Part shown: in pieces, positions 46,170-55,863 of the stretch | How positions within the stretch are numbered: the stretch's first letter is position 1 | Layout of the letters: each line of letters opens with the position of its first letter | Source: JADKHC01 sp047600805 | GTDB taxonomy: Bacteria > Verrucomicrobiota > Verrucomicrobiia > Opitutales > Opitutaceae | NCBI GenBank assembly: GCA_047600805.1 | Contig: JASGKG010000001.1 | Coordinates: 2,976,001-3,040,000 of the forward strand | Reading direction: 5' to 3' | DNA: 64,000 bases | Notes under the pieces: generated by a model | Databases searched by the model: none | Told to the model about the DNA's origin: nothing | What the model saw: the letters and a program-made list of their open reading frames with translations, nothing else | Translations under genes and position numbers: made by a program

Positions 46170-48110
46170 ATGAAAAATCTTTTCCCTGCTCTGCTCGTTA
46201 GCATCGTTCTCTGTTCGTGCTCGTTTGCCGCTGAATCAGAGGCACTGCCGTTCATCAGCCCTGTTTTCGGCGATCACATGGTACTACAACGCGGCAAGGC
46301 CAACACGATCTGGGGCTGGACCACGCCGAGTGCCGAGGTAACCGTGGCCATAGAAGGCGAAAAAGTGAAAGCGACCGCCGGTGCCGACGGTCGCTGGGCA
46401 GCCCGGTTCATGCCGCCGCCCGTTGGTGGCCCGTATGTTTTGAAAGTCGACGGCTCCCAACACGTCGAACTGAGCGATCTCCTTGTCGGTGATGTATGGT
46501 TGTGCAGCGGCCAATCCAACATGGAGTTCGGCCTCAGGCAGGCGCGCAACGGCGAAGCCGAAGTCGCAGCCGCGCAGCACCCAAACATCCGCATGTTTCG
46601 TGTCAGCTCGAAGTCGGCCTACTCTCCCGCCGCTGTGCCGAACGGCGAATGGAAGATCTGCACACCCACCGCTTTTCCGAAGTTCGGAGGCTTCTCCGCG
46701 GTCGCCTATTTTTTTGCGCGCAAGGTCAACGCCGATACCGGTGTACCCATTGGGCTGATACAGAGTGCGGTCGGCGGCACGCCCGCGGAATGCTGGATGT
46801 CGCCCGAAACATTGAGCCACATGCCCGACTTTCAGCCCGCGTTGACGGAGATCGCGCGTTTCAAGGCGAAAGGCGGCCCCGAGTACGGCAATTTCATCAG
46901 CCACTGGTACGACGAATACGATCGCGGCCAAACGGAGCAATGGGGCAAGGAGCAGTTCGACGACCGCTCGTGGACACAAACCTCGCTCAAAACCTGCTTT
47001 GGCGACCTCGGCGTGCCAAGCTCGCCAGCCGTCTGCTGGCTCCGCCGTGAAATCACATTGCCCACGCCTCTTCCTCCTGGTTCGGCTAAATGTCTTCTCG
47101 GAGTCGTTGAAAAGATGGACACCGTTTTCATCAACGGCCACTGGATTGGAGCGAGCTCTTGGGTGGAGAACCCTCGAGCCTATCCCATCGGCAATGAGGT
47201 GCTTCGGTCCGGCAGAAACATCGTCGCTATCCGTGTCCTCAAGACAAAGCCTGATGGTGGCTTTCGAAATCCAGCTGCCGATCTGAAAATTGTCCTCGGC
47301 GATGGTTCGTCTATTCAACTCGAAGGTTCCTGGCGGGGGATCGTCAGCGTCGACGCCAAGCCGCCCCATCCGCTTCCGCTCGGCTATGAGAATTACCCGA
47401 CGATGCCTTCGGTGCTTTTCAACGGCATGATCCAGCCCCTGGCTCCGCTCGCGATCGCCGGCGCGCTCTGGTATCAAGGCGAAGCCAACCAATTCAAACC
47501 ACAACAATACCGCACGTTGCTGCCGGCGATGATCGGCGACTGGCGCCGCTTGTTCGGCCAGGGCGATTTCCCGTTCTACATCGCCTCTCTGCCAGCATTT
47601 ACTGAGCGTAAGGACGTTTCGCCGGATCAAGCTGATGGTTGGACGCAAATTCGCGAAATCCAGATCGATGTCGGACGTACCGTTCCCCACGCAGCCTGTG
47701 CGGTCACCGTGGATACGGGTGACGCCAAGGACATTCACCCGACCGAAAAGCAGCCGGTCGGCGAGCGCCTCGCACTCCTCGCGCTCAAAAACGTCTATGG
47801 TAAAAACGTTACCTGCGCCGGTCCTACTTTCGAAAAAATCGAAAGCTTGCCTGGCTGCCTTCGTATCCATTTTTCCAACACAGAGGGTGGTCTCGTCTGC
47901 AAAGGTGACAAGCTGGGCGAGTTCGTCATCACTGGCGAGGATCGGGTGTGGCACGCGGCCGACGCGCGGATTGAGGGCGATACCGTCGTGGTATCGTCTG
48001 CCGGCGTTCCGAAACCAATCGCCGTGCGCTACGCCTGGCAGGCGAATCCACTGGCTACTCTCTACAACGGCGACGGACTGCCCGCCGTCCCGTTCCGCAC
48101 GGATAAATAG
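46170..48110 (+). CDS. SGNH sialate-O-acetylesterase-family carbohydrate acetylesterase
   Basis: A 646-residue secreted esterase. The SGNH nucleophile is in LCSGQSNMEF (S116), with GGTPAECW and QGEAN blocks, and the catalytic Asp-His is in DIHPTEK. A jelly-roll (about 280-390) is inserted between two halves of the hydrolase, the layout of sialate O-acetylesterases and of xylan acetylesterases classed near CE20. In this operon, removal of acetyl groups from xylo-oligosaccharides is much more likely than action on sialic acid. It starts 12 bases after GH67. Confidence 0.85.
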   Translation: MKNLFPALLVSIVLCSCSFAAESEALPFISPVFGDHMVLQRGKANTIWGWTTPSAEVTVAIEGEKVKATAGADGRWAARFMPPPVGGPYVLKVDGSQHVELSDLLVGDVWLCSGQSNMEFGLRQARNGEAEVAAAQHPNIRMFRVSSKSAYSPAAVPNGEWKICTPTAFPKFGGFSAVAYFFARKVNADTGVPIGLIQSAVGGTPAECWMSPETLSHMPDFQPALTEIARFKAKGGPEYGNFISHWYDEYDRGQTEQWGKEQFDDRSWTQTSLKTCFGDLGVPSSPAVCWLRREITLPTPLPPGSAKCLLGVVEKMDTVFINGHWIGASSWVENPRAYPIGNEVLRSGRNIVAIRVLKTKPDGGFRNPAADLKIVLGDGSSIQLEGSWRGIVSVDAKPPHPLPLGYENYPTMPSVLFNGMIQPLAPLAIAGALWYQGEANQFKPQQYRTLLPAMIGDWRRLFGQGDFPFYIASLPAFTERKDVSPDQADGWTQIREIQIDVGRTVPHAACAVTVDTGDAKDIHPTEKQPVGERLALLALKNVYGKNVTCAGPTFEKIESLPGCLRIHFSNTEGGLVCKGDKLGEFVITGEDRVWHAADARIEGDTVVVSSAGVPKPIAVRYAWQANPLATLYNGDGLPAVPFRTDK

Positions 48111-48128
48111 ATCACACGCTTTCTCAAC

Positions 48129-50531
48129 ATGCTCAACCGTCTCGTCACTTCCATGCTCGCATTCGCAGGAGCAACTTTAGCCATCGCCTCCGAAACACCC
48201 GCCCCAGTCTCATTCAATTGGTTCGAGTACTCCGGGCGCGACACCGTGTTTGAAACGCCTCTGCCAGCAGATCACTATCGCAACCCGATCCTCGCCGGCT
48301 ATTATCCTGATCCAAGCATCTGCCGGATTGGAACTGACTACTATCTGGTCAATTCCAGTTTCTCGCACTTTCCCGGCCTTCCCATTTTCCACAGCACGGA
48401 CTTGGTCAACTGGCAACAGCTCGGGCACGTGATTGATCGCCCGAGTCAACTCAAGTACACCGGCCTGACCGTCAACCAGGGACTTTACGCTCCAACTATA
48501 CGGTATCACCAAGGGGTCTATTACGTCATCTGCACGATGATCGGCAGCGGCGGCAACTTCCTCGTCACAGCGACTAACCCTGCAGGCCCGTGGTCCGATC
48601 CGATTTGGCTGCACTTCGATGGCATCGACCCTTCGATCTTTTTCGACAACGACGGCCGTGCTTGGATCGTCAACAATGGCAACCCGCCCGACGACAAACC
48701 GCTCTACCAAGGTCATCGTGCGATTTGGATACAGGAGTTTGATGTGGCCGCACGAAAGTTGATTGGACCGCGCTCAATCATTATCAACGGCGGCGTCGAT
48801 CTCTCGAAGCAACCGGTTTGGATTGAAGGCCCGCACCTGTTTAAACGGAAAGACTGGTACTATCTCTGTTGCGCGGAGGGCGGCACCAGCGTGCAACATT
48901 CCCAAGTCATTTTTCGGAGCAAATCGCCGACCGGGCCGTTCGTGCCATGGGAAAAGAATCCGATTCTCACGCAACGCGATCTCGATAGTTCGGCACCCAA
49001 CGCCGTCACGTGCACCGGCCACGCCGACATGGAAATCGGTCCCGATGGAAACTGGTGGGCGGTGTTTCTCGCCTGCCGTCCGTACGCGGGCAAAGAGTGG
49101 GCTACGGGACGAGAGACATTCCTGTTGCCAGTGACGTGGACTGACGATGACTGGCCTGTCATCTTGCCGCCCGGCGAACGCGTTCCCTACCTTGTAAAGG
49201 TACCTGCCACAACGAACGCTCAACAACCTTCCGCGGTAGCCAAGGGTTCAACTCCGCTCACTGGCAACTTCACCTGGCGCGACGAGTTTGAAGGAAACAA
49301 ACTTTCGCCACTCTGGATCATGCTTCGCGCCCCAAGAGACAGTTGGTGGAATATATCTCACGGGCAGTTGCAGCTCACACCTCGTCCCGACCGCCTAGAA
49401 GAGCGAAGCAACCCCTCTTTTCTGAGCCGCCGCGTGCAACACGCGAAATTTGATGCCGCGCTCTCCGCCAACGTCCCACGCGAGGCGGGTGTGACGGCTG
49501 GCTTGGCTGCTTTCCAGAGTGAAAAACAATACTTCCGGCTGGGTGTCTCCCGCGAGGAAGCCTCCATGAAAATTTTCGTCGAGTGCATGAACGCCGGAAA
49601 GCTTCAACGTCTGGCCGAAAAGATCTTACCCGCAACCGAGAAGGTCGAACTATGCCTCAGCGCCAACGAAACGAAATACACTTTCTTTTTCACACCGGAA
49701 GGCGAGCCGACCCAAACGCTGCTCGCCGAGACCGATTCTTATCCGGCATCAGTCCAGGCCGCCGGCGGAGGCATGCATTTCACGGGACTTACGATCGGGC
49801 CCTTCGCCCAGTTATCTTCCGACAACACGACCGAACACGCCGCCTACCCTTCATGGAACAACGGCCCGGCCGCACACCAACAGTTGTTGGAAAAAGCCCG
49901 CAAAGGAAAAATCGATCTCTATTTTCTCGGCGATTCGATCACTCGCCGCTGGGGCGCGTTGGACTATCCGGAGTTTTTAGCGCACTGGAAATCTTGTTTC
50001 CACGGTTGGAACGCAGCCGACTTTGGCTGGGGCGGCGACTCGACCCATAATATTCTGTGGCGCATTCAAAACGGCGAACTCGACGGCGTGAATCCGAAGG
50101 TGATCGTCCTGCTAGCTGGCACCAACAACATCGGCAAAGAGCCAAAGCCAGACGCGGCTCGCGACACCATTGAGGGAATCGAAGCGATTCTCGCCACCTG
50201 CAAAGCCAAAGCGCCAAAGGCCACCATCGTCCTCATGGCCATCTTTCCGCGAAACGATGGCCCCGACTCCAACAAGGCGATCGCCGAGGCGAACCGCGCG
50301 CTTGAGAAATTTGCCGACGGCAAACAGGTGCGGTTTCTCAACATCAACGACCAGCTTGCCGATAAAGAGGGCAAACTTTTTCCCGGCATCACCGTCGATA
50401 ATCTCCACCTTTCGCTCAAAGGCTACGAGATCTGGGCGAAAAACCTGACACCTATTTTGACCAAGTTGCTTGGACCTCGCGCATCCGAAGATCACGCTCC
50501 GCCGGCCACGGGTGACATCCCTAAAAAGTGA
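48129..50531 (+). CDS. GH43 xylosidase/arabinofuranosidase fused to SGNH (GDSL) acetylhydrolase
   Basis: An 800-residue secreted two-enzyme protein. The GH43 propeller (about 50-340) has D61 (YYPDPS), D167 (DGIDPSIFFDNDG) and E233 (WIEGPHLF). A GH43 C-terminal beta-sandwich follows (about 375-560, FTWRDEFEGNKLSPLWIML). The last 230 residues are an SGNH hydrolase: GDS at 601-603 (LYFLGDSITRRWG), GWGGDSTHN, LAGTNN and DNLHLS with D757/H760. It could remove xylosyl or arabinosyl units and acetyl groups from one oligosaccharide. It is the last gene of the plus-strand operon, 18 bases after the acetylesterase. Confidence 0.9.
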   Translation: MLNRLVTSMLAFAGATLAIASETPAPVSFNWFEYSGRDTVFETPLPADHYRNPILAGYYPDPSICRIGTDYYLVNSSFSHFPGLPIFHSTDLVNWQQLGHVIDRPSQLKYTGLTVNQGLYAPTIRYHQGVYYVICTMIGSGGNFLVTATNPAGPWSDPIWLHFDGIDPSIFFDNDGRAWIVNNGNPPDDKPLYQGHRAIWIQEFDVAARKLIGPRSIIINGGVDLSKQPVWIEGPHLFKRKDWYYLCCAEGGTSVQHSQVIFRSKSPTGPFVPWEKNPILTQRDLDSSAPNAVTCTGHADMEIGPDGNWWAVFLACRPYAGKEWATGRETFLLPVTWTDDDWPVILPPGERVPYLVKVPATTNAQQPSAVAKGSTPLTGNFTWRDEFEGNKLSPLWIMLRAPRDSWWNISHGQLQLTPRPDRLEERSNPSFLSRRVQHAKFDAALSANVPREAGVTAGLAAFQSEKQYFRLGVSREEASMKIFVECMNAGKLQRLAEKILPATEKVELCLSANETKYTFFFTPEGEPTQTLLAETDSYPASVQAAGGGMHFTGLTIGPFAQLSSDNTTEHAAYPSWNNGPAAHQQLLEKARKGKIDLYFLGDSITRRWGALDYPEFLAHWKSCFHGWNAADFGWGGDSTHNILWRIQNGELDGVNPKVIVLLAGTNNIGKEPKPDAARDTIEGIEAILATCKAKAPKATIVLMAIFPRNDGPDSNKAIAEANRALEKFADGKQVRFLNINDQLADKEGKLFPGITVDNLHLSLKGYEIWAKNLTPILTKLLGPRASEDHAPPATGDIPKK

Positions 50532-50559
50532 CCGCTCGGTCGGATTGCGGAGTCCATGA

Positions 50560-50593
50560 CGAATGCGGCCCGTAAGTATCCGAGCCGCATTCG
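50560..50593. terminator. Stem-loop between converging transcripts
   Basis: Perfect 10-bp arms CGAATGCGGC (50560-50569) and GCCGCATTCG (50584-50593) with a 14-base loop. It lies between the stop of the GH43-SGNH gene and the stop of the LacI gene, so it can serve both directions. No strong T-run follows either side. Confidence 0.65.
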
Positions 50594-50595
50594 AC

Positions 50596-51753
50596 CTAAG
50601 CATCCACCATCGCCAGCTCCTGCACGTCTTCAGAAACGGCATTCGCAGCGCAAGCGGCCTGCTTTCGAACACCCAACTTTGACGGGCATGAAGCTCCGTC
50701 GAACCAAGTCCCTTCGACAAACGTTGTGGTCGGTATCTCAGGCACACCGAATTTATTGTGCTGCAGTTGCGTCGTGAGCAGTTCCACGGCCAACGCACCG
50801 ACAGCCTCGTGATTCTGGCGCACACCGGCCTGTTTACCCGAAAAGTCTTCCAGGAACAAATCGACGAACGCGACGTCGCGCGGGACACGCAATCCGAGTT
50901 TCTCCAGCACGGGCAAGACAAACGAGCCTTTGCTGATGATCACCTCGGGTTTGTATTTTTCATACCACCGCGCGAACGGCTCAACATCCGCCACAACCGC
51001 GGCCTTCTCCTCGTTGAGCCAGAGCTCCACGGGATGCAGGCTCGGAAACAGATGCGTCGGAATGTGCGAACGTGCCGGCAACGTTTGCTGTTCGCACAAA
51101 AAGCCCGCCGTCCACATGCGGTCGACAGCGTGGTCCCATCCGCGATGCATCACAAAACCGACTCTCTGATAACCGGCTTCGCGTACCTTTTTTACGGCAA
51201 GCCTGGCGATGTCGCATTGGTTGTTTGTCACGTTATGCAGCGCCGGCTGATGGGGAAAGTAGTCGATCTTGATCGCCGCGTATTTATCCCAATCGAGCTT
51301 GAGTGCGTCGCCCATTTCTCGCCCGTGTGAAGCAATGATCAGGCCTTTGATGCCACGCGAATAAAGAATTTGTCCAATGCGTTCCTGCGTCAAACCAGGT
51401 TCACGCATCCAAAAATGTTCGAGATCATAACCGAGGTCGCGAGCAGCAGCTTCAGCACCTGCGAAGAATTGCGGGTGCGCCGTCACTTTTTTCCAGCCCC
51501 AGCACGTCTTCCAATTCGTTACATAAGCAAGCGTCACGCGATGGCGACGCTTCATGACGTTGCCGCGATAAGCCACCAAGGCCTTCAGCAAGGGATCAGG
51601 AGTGTACCCCATTTCTTTTGCGAGACTTTGGAGGCGCAACCGAGTACAATCCGGAAGACGGGAACTGTTTCGAATCGCCAAGGAAACGGTTGTGACGTGG
51701 ACACCGGCTTTCGCTGCGACTTCCGCAAGAGTAACTCGACGTTCCGTATTCAT
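50596..51753 (-). CDS. LacI-family transcriptional regulator with altered hinge
   Basis: A 385-residue regulator. HTH: VTLAEVAAKAGVHVTTVSLAIRNSSRLPDCTRLRLQSLAKEMGY (8-51). The usual hinge helix motif (PNALARSL) reads PDPLLKAL, followed by VAYRG. The C-terminal periplasmic-binding-protein-like domain (VTLAYVTNW onward) would bind a sugar effector. The position beside the xylan operons suggests it controls them; the palindromes at 40941 and 41138 are candidate sites. It converges with the operon and diverges from the sensor kinase. The C-terminal 25 residues are Ala-rich and unusual. Confidence 0.88.
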   Translation of the reverse strand: MNTERRVTLAEVAAKAGVHVTTVSLAIRNSSRLPDCTRLRLQSLAKEMGYTPDPLLKALVAYRGNVMKRRHRVTLAYVTNWKTCWGWKKVTAHPQFFAGAEAAARDLGYDLEHFWMREPGLTQERIGQILYSRGIKGLIIASHGREMGDALKLDWDKYAAIKIDYFPHQPALHNVTNNQCDIARLAVKKVREAGYQRVGFVMHRGWDHAVDRMWTAGFLCEQQTLPARSHIPTHLFPSLHPVELWLNEEKAAVVADVEPFARWYEKYKPEVIISKGSFVLPVLEKLGLRVPRDVAFVDLFLEDFSGKQAGVRQNHEAVGALAVELLTTQLQHNKFGVPEIPTTTFVEGTWFDGASCPSKLGVRKQAACAANAVSEDVQELAMVDA

Positions 51754-52099
51754 AGGATCATTCTGGCTGATAATTAACTAAAGCAGGGATGCGTTCGGCG
51801 GGGTAACGGCTGAGGATAAGCTGCGGAGGCTGAAATTCTTCCGATTCGGGAGAAGACCATTCGTCGACCGAAGGGCCTTAGGAACGCTTCGTTCAGGACT
51901 TTTATCTAGACGTCGTCGGTCCGAGAGCGGCAAATAGGCGATAGAACGATCGCGAGTAGTGCTAAAGTACTAGTCCCGCCTCCCGAAAGTCCCTTTACAC
52001 CCTACGGTATCCAGCCAGTCTCATGAAATTTCTCGCAGAGCTAACTTACCCCGGGCCTTTAAACAGGGCAGCGAACGCATCCGCTCAGCTGCTACGATC
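51754..52099. other. Divergent intergenic region between LacI gene and sensor kinase
   Basis: 346 bases without a supported gene. It should carry both promoters. Short AT-rich patches (for example GATAATTAACTAAAG near 51767) and a small inverted repeat GAACG-CTT-CGTTC near 51892 are present, but no convincing promoter pair or match to the O1/O2 palindromes. Confidence 0.4.
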
Positions 52100-55000
52100 A
52101 TGAAGACAGCTTTCGCCTACGGGCTTTGTTGGTTAGCGTTGAACATATTAGCTGCAGCGGCGGACGTGGAGGGGCTGCCGATTACGCGTACCTACCCACT
52201 TGAGGAAGTCGGGAATATTTCCCGCGGCGGTCAGTTGTCTTATGATCGTTTCGGCCGTTTGGCCGTGATCCAAGATGGCGCGTATATTGTCCTCAACGAC
52301 AACTCATGGAACGATCTCGGGAGCACGTCAGAAACCGGAATTAAAATCTTACAAGCGACGTGCGACAGTGAAGGCACCACCTATTTCGGCGCCCTTGGAA
52401 ATTGGGGAAAGCTGACGAGCGGGAAAAGTGGCGAAGCATTACCGCAGTCGCTGAGGCCGAAAAATTCTCCAGACTGGGTTTCCGTAACCAATTTCTCCGA
52501 GATATTGGTCGCCTCCGAGACGGTCTACTTCGCTGGCTGGAATGGAATCGCCGCTTGGAACCCGACGACCGGCACACAGCGATTCATCCCCGTGCCCGAG
52601 GTCGCCGCCATTTTTCAACTCGGGGAAACCGTCTACGTTTCTTCTCACGTGCGCGGCCTCATGAAAGTCCCTGCTTCGGGCCAGACAGTTGAGCCGGCCG
52701 ATATGGAAGGTTCCGCACCAAACCTTGTGATGACCCATTGTGCACGTTTTGGCTCTGGCAAGGCGTTGTTGTCGAGTTCCACCAGGCGCTTATATCTTTG
52801 GGACAATAAACGCCTCACGCCCTTCCTCAGCTCAATTCAAAATGACACGCCCGGCGTGATCACGGCGCTGCAACCGCTCGCGGAGGGCGACGTAGCGGTG
52901 GCCATCTTGAATGCAGGAGTCTTCATCGTAAATGAAAGCGGCCAAGTTCGCCTTGCACTAAACGGCCCCAATTACAGGCACGTCACAGCACTGGCCGCGA
53001 AAGAGCCCGGCGTTCTCTGGGCAATGACCGAAAATGATGTCCAAAAAATATTCTATAAAAGTCCCATCACCGTGTTCGGCCAGTCTTTGGGCATTACGGT
53101 TGAGTGGCCTCAGATCGTTTCATGGAACGACGAGATTTTAGTCGCGTCGGGCGGCCATCTTTATGCGGCACAAGCGGGTGGCACAGGCGAGCCGTCGCGC
53201 TTTGCGCGTTTGGTTGACGAACCATTGCCCGGAACCTGGGGCATCGGAACGTTTGGACCGTGGCTCATCACCGGCAATCAACGAGGTGTCTTCAGTCGTT
53301 TACCAGGAGAAGGTTTCACTCCGGTCCTCCCAGGCATTAACGCCGCACGTATCGCCATCACCGAAGCAGGGATTTGCTACGTAATCGGCAGCGAGGAAAT
53401 AGCCGTCCTACGCAACAACAACGGACAGTGGGAAGAATGCGCCCAACGCATCCGCGGCGTCGGTTTCCCGTCGATTATTCACACCGCCATGAACTCCGTG
53501 TGGATCGAGCTCGGAGCTGATCGCGCAGCTCGCGTGTCGCTGCGATCCGGAAAACTCGAAGCTCGCGTCTTCGACTCGTTCCCGTGGGCGGAGCCTCACT
53601 GGGTTAACATCAGTGTCCTCGGGCCCACCGTCGTCCTTACCGGAACCGACAACAAGCGCCTTTACTACGACGAGACGACCGAAGCGTTCATCGACGCAGG
53701 CCAAGTGAAGAACATCATCGCTCAATGCCCGCTCCCGCCGTACCGCCTCGCCCAGGACAGCCGCGGAACGATCTGGGCCTCCATGGCACACGGAATCACA
53801 ACATTCACCGCTCAAGATCAAGGTTTCCTAGAGGACGCAATCAGCTACGAATTGGTCACAGAACGCATACCGATCGTACAAACGTTGCCACAAAATGATA
53901 TTTGGATTTCGACCGGCACGTCGCTGTACCACGTCAATCCCAAGGCTTACCCAATAAAACCCGCTAATTTCCGTCCGATCGTCGTTTCAATACGTGATAG
54001 CCGAACCAACGCTGAGATGCTAACTGAGGGAACAAACATCCAGGTACCCTTCCGCTATTCCGCAAAGCAGAATTCTTTTTCGATAACTTTTTTCTCCAAC
54101 AGCTATCGCTACCGCGTTCCACCCAGGTACGAATATCGGCTGAACGAAGGACCCTGGACCTCACTCAACCAGAGCCCTACTCTCACCCTTTCGGATCTGC
54201 ACGAAGGCGAGTATAACCTCGACGTACGCCTAATCGGCCATCGGGGCGTCATAGGAACCGCGGCAAATATCGCGTTCTCGGTCGATCCACCTTGGTATCG
54301 CACGTGGTACGCGTACATTTTGTACCCTCTCCTCGCTGCTGCCGTTCTATACGGAATAAGTTTGTACTCAATGAAGCGAGCCAAGGCCCGCAGCAAGGCG
54401 CTCGAGAAGCTGGTCGCCGATCGAACGACTGAGCTCACTGCCACGATGGAAAAACTACACAAGGAAACGCTCACCAGCGCCATGCTGGCGGAGCGCGCAC
54501 GCCTCGCGAATGAAATTCACGACAGCCTCGAACAGGGGTTCACCGGCCTGCAACTGCAGCTCGAAACCACCGCTAATTTCCCTAACTGCTCGCCAGAAAT
54601 ACGATCAAGCCTTGGTGTGGCGGTCAGCATGGTGGCCTACAGCAGGAACGAAGTTCGCCACGCCGTGCGGAACCTGCACGCTCCCATTTTGGACTCTGCA
54701 GATTTAACAACCGCAGTCCGACACATCATCGCGCTGCTATCACCCGATCCTCAGTTTGCGATACTCACCGTCAAAGGCACACCACGCAGGCTCGACCTCA
54801 CAGTCGAACACCACCTGCTGAGAATGGCCCAGGAAGCCCTTACAAACGCGCTTAAACACGCCTCCGCGACAAATATCGCCATAACGATCGATTTCCGCGA
54901 TCAAGAGGTCGAACTTTCTGTGAGGGACAACGGCTGCGGCTTCGATCCATCCGCCGCCATGAGATCCGAGACCGGCCACTTTGGTCTGCCCAGCTTTCGA

Positions 55001-55102
55001 GGGCGCGCAAGTACGATCAGCGGCACGGTAGAAATCAAAAGTGCTCCTGGCTCGGGCACAGTAATCACGGTGCGAGTACCGCTCTTATCAACACCTGCAT
55101 AA
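52100..55102 (+). CDS. Beta-propeller sensor histidine kinase (NarL-type partner)
   Basis: A 1,000-residue membrane sensor. Signal peptide (about 1-21); a periplasmic part made of propeller-like repeats (about 40-620) ending in a Y_Y_Y domain (RYRVPPRYEYRLNEGPWT); a membrane segment (about 735-755); a short coiled coil; then HisKA_3 with phospho-accepting H807 (NEIHDSLEQ), and HATPase_c with N-box EALTNALKHA and G-box DNGCGFD. The architecture resembles Bacteroidetes hybrid sensors for glycans, but the response regulator is separate. Carbohydrate sensing is therefore likely. The regulator gene starts three bases after the stop. Confidence 0.92.
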   Translation: MKTAFAYGLCWLALNILAAAADVEGLPITRTYPLEEVGNISRGGQLSYDRFGRLAVIQDGAYIVLNDNSWNDLGSTSETGIKILQATCDSEGTTYFGALGNWGKLTSGKSGEALPQSLRPKNSPDWVSVTNFSEILVASETVYFAGWNGIAAWNPTTGTQRFIPVPEVAAIFQLGETVYVSSHVRGLMKVPASGQTVEPADMEGSAPNLVMTHCARFGSGKALLSSSTRRLYLWDNKRLTPFLSSIQNDTPGVITALQPLAEGDVAVAILNAGVFIVNESGQVRLALNGPNYRHVTALAAKEPGVLWAMTENDVQKIFYKSPITVFGQSLGITVEWPQIVSWNDEILVASGGHLYAAQAGGTGEPSRFARLVDEPLPGTWGIGTFGPWLITGNQRGVFSRLPGEGFTPVLPGINAARIAITEAGICYVIGSEEIAVLRNNNGQWEECAQRIRGVGFPSIIHTAMNSVWIELGADRAARVSLRSGKLEARVFDSFPWAEPHWVNISVLGPTVVLTGTDNKRLYYDETTEAFIDAGQVKNIIAQCPLPPYRLAQDSRGTIWASMAHGITTFTAQDQGFLEDAISYELVTERIPIVQTLPQNDIWISTGTSLYHVNPKAYPIKPANFRPIVVSIRDSRTNAEMLTEGTNIQVPFRYSAKQNSFSITFFSNSYRYRVPPRYEYRLNEGPWTSLNQSPTLTLSDLHEGEYNLDVRLIGHRGVIGTAANIAFSVDPPWYRTWYAYILYPLLAAAVLYGISLYSMKRAKARSKALEKLVADRTTELTATMEKLHKETLTSAMLAERARLANEIHDSLEQGFTGLQLQLETTANFPNCSPEIRSSLGVAVSMVAYSRNEVRHAVRNLHAPILDSADLTTAVRHIIALLSPDPQFAILTVKGTPRRLDLTVEHHLLRMAQEALTNALKHASATNIAITIDFRDQEVELSVRDNGCGFDPSAAMRSETGHFGLPSFRGRASTISGTVEIKSAPGSGTVITVRVPLLSTPA

Positions 55103-55105
55103 TTT

Positions 55106-55747
55106 ATGTCCGCCGAGAATAGTAGCTCCAAAAAGATACGCGTGATGCTCGTGGATGATCACATGATCGTCCGCATGGGAATGTCATTTGCGGTCAACAA
55201 CCAACCTGACATGCAGGTCATCGCGCAGGCACAAGACGGAATAGAAGCGATTGAACTCTATCGTTCGCATCAGCCCGACGTGGTGGTCCTCGATCTCAGA
55301 ATGCCAAAACGCAACGGCATCGAAACGATCTCTTTTTTGCGCCGTGAGTTCACCGGTGCGCGCATTTTGGTTCTCAGCAATTACGACGCCGGAGACGAAA
55401 TTGCGAGCGCCATTCAAGCAGGAGCTCAAGGGTTCGTGCCAAAAGACACCTCGCTCAACAGCCTCATGGAGGCAATCCGGCGGGTTAACGACGGTGAGGA
55501 ATTCATACCACCTGAAATCGGCCGACGTCTCACCGGCCGACTCGCCTCACAGCTCTCTAACCGTGAGATAGAGGTACTGAGCATGATGGGAAAAGGGTTG
55601 AGCAACAAAGAGGTAGGGGCCGCGTTGAACGTGACCGAGTCCACCATCAAAATCCACGTCGCTCACATTTTCTCGAAATTGGAGGTGGGCGACCGAACCC
55701 AAGCCGTTCTTAAGGCGATTAAGCGTGGCATCATTCACATGGATTAG
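55106..55747 (+). CDS. NarL/FixJ-type response regulator
   Basis: A 213-residue regulator. Receiver domain with D17/D18 acidic pair, phospho-acceptor D63 (VVVLDLRMPKRNG) and a Lys in GFVPKDTS; C-terminal LuxR-type HTH (LSNREIEVLSMMGKGLSNKEVGAALNVTESTIKIHVAHIFSKL). It is the partner of the sensor kinase just upstream, from which it is separated by three bases. Its targets are unknown; the neighbouring xylan genes are the obvious candidates. Confidence 0.95.
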   Translation: MSAENSSSKKIRVMLVDDHMIVRMGMSFAVNNQPDMQVIAQAQDGIEAIELYRSHQPDVVVLDLRMPKRNGIETISFLRREFTGARILVLSNYDAGDEIASAIQAGAQGFVPKDTSLNSLMEAIRRVNDGEEFIPPEIGRRLTGRLASQLSNREIEVLSMMGKGLSNKEVGAALNVTESTIKIHVAHIFSKLEVGDRTQAVLKAIKRGIIHMD

Positions 55748-55759
55748 GGCGCCAATCCC

Positions 55760-55775
55760 AAGGCGCGAACGCCTT
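55760..55775. terminator. Small stem-loop between regulator and AddA genes
   Basis: AAGGCG-CGAA-CGCCTT, six-base-pair arms with a stable CGAA tetraloop, 13 bases after the response regulator stop. No U-run follows, so termination is weak or factor-dependent. Confidence 0.4.
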
Positions 55776-55863
55776 CGCTCCCCGTCTAGAACCGCAACCT
55801 TTCCGCAACCCAGAGCAGGCTTCTCCTATCAAAGCTCAGCACGCGCCACGGGCCTTGAGCAAG

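Noticed and set aside
46284..47954. 556-codon minus-strand open frame opposite the SGNH acetylesterase gene
   Set aside because: It has no recognisable domain, is Arg/Asp-rich as expected of the antisense of a GC-rich gene, and the plus-strand frame is clearly a real SGNH enzyme.
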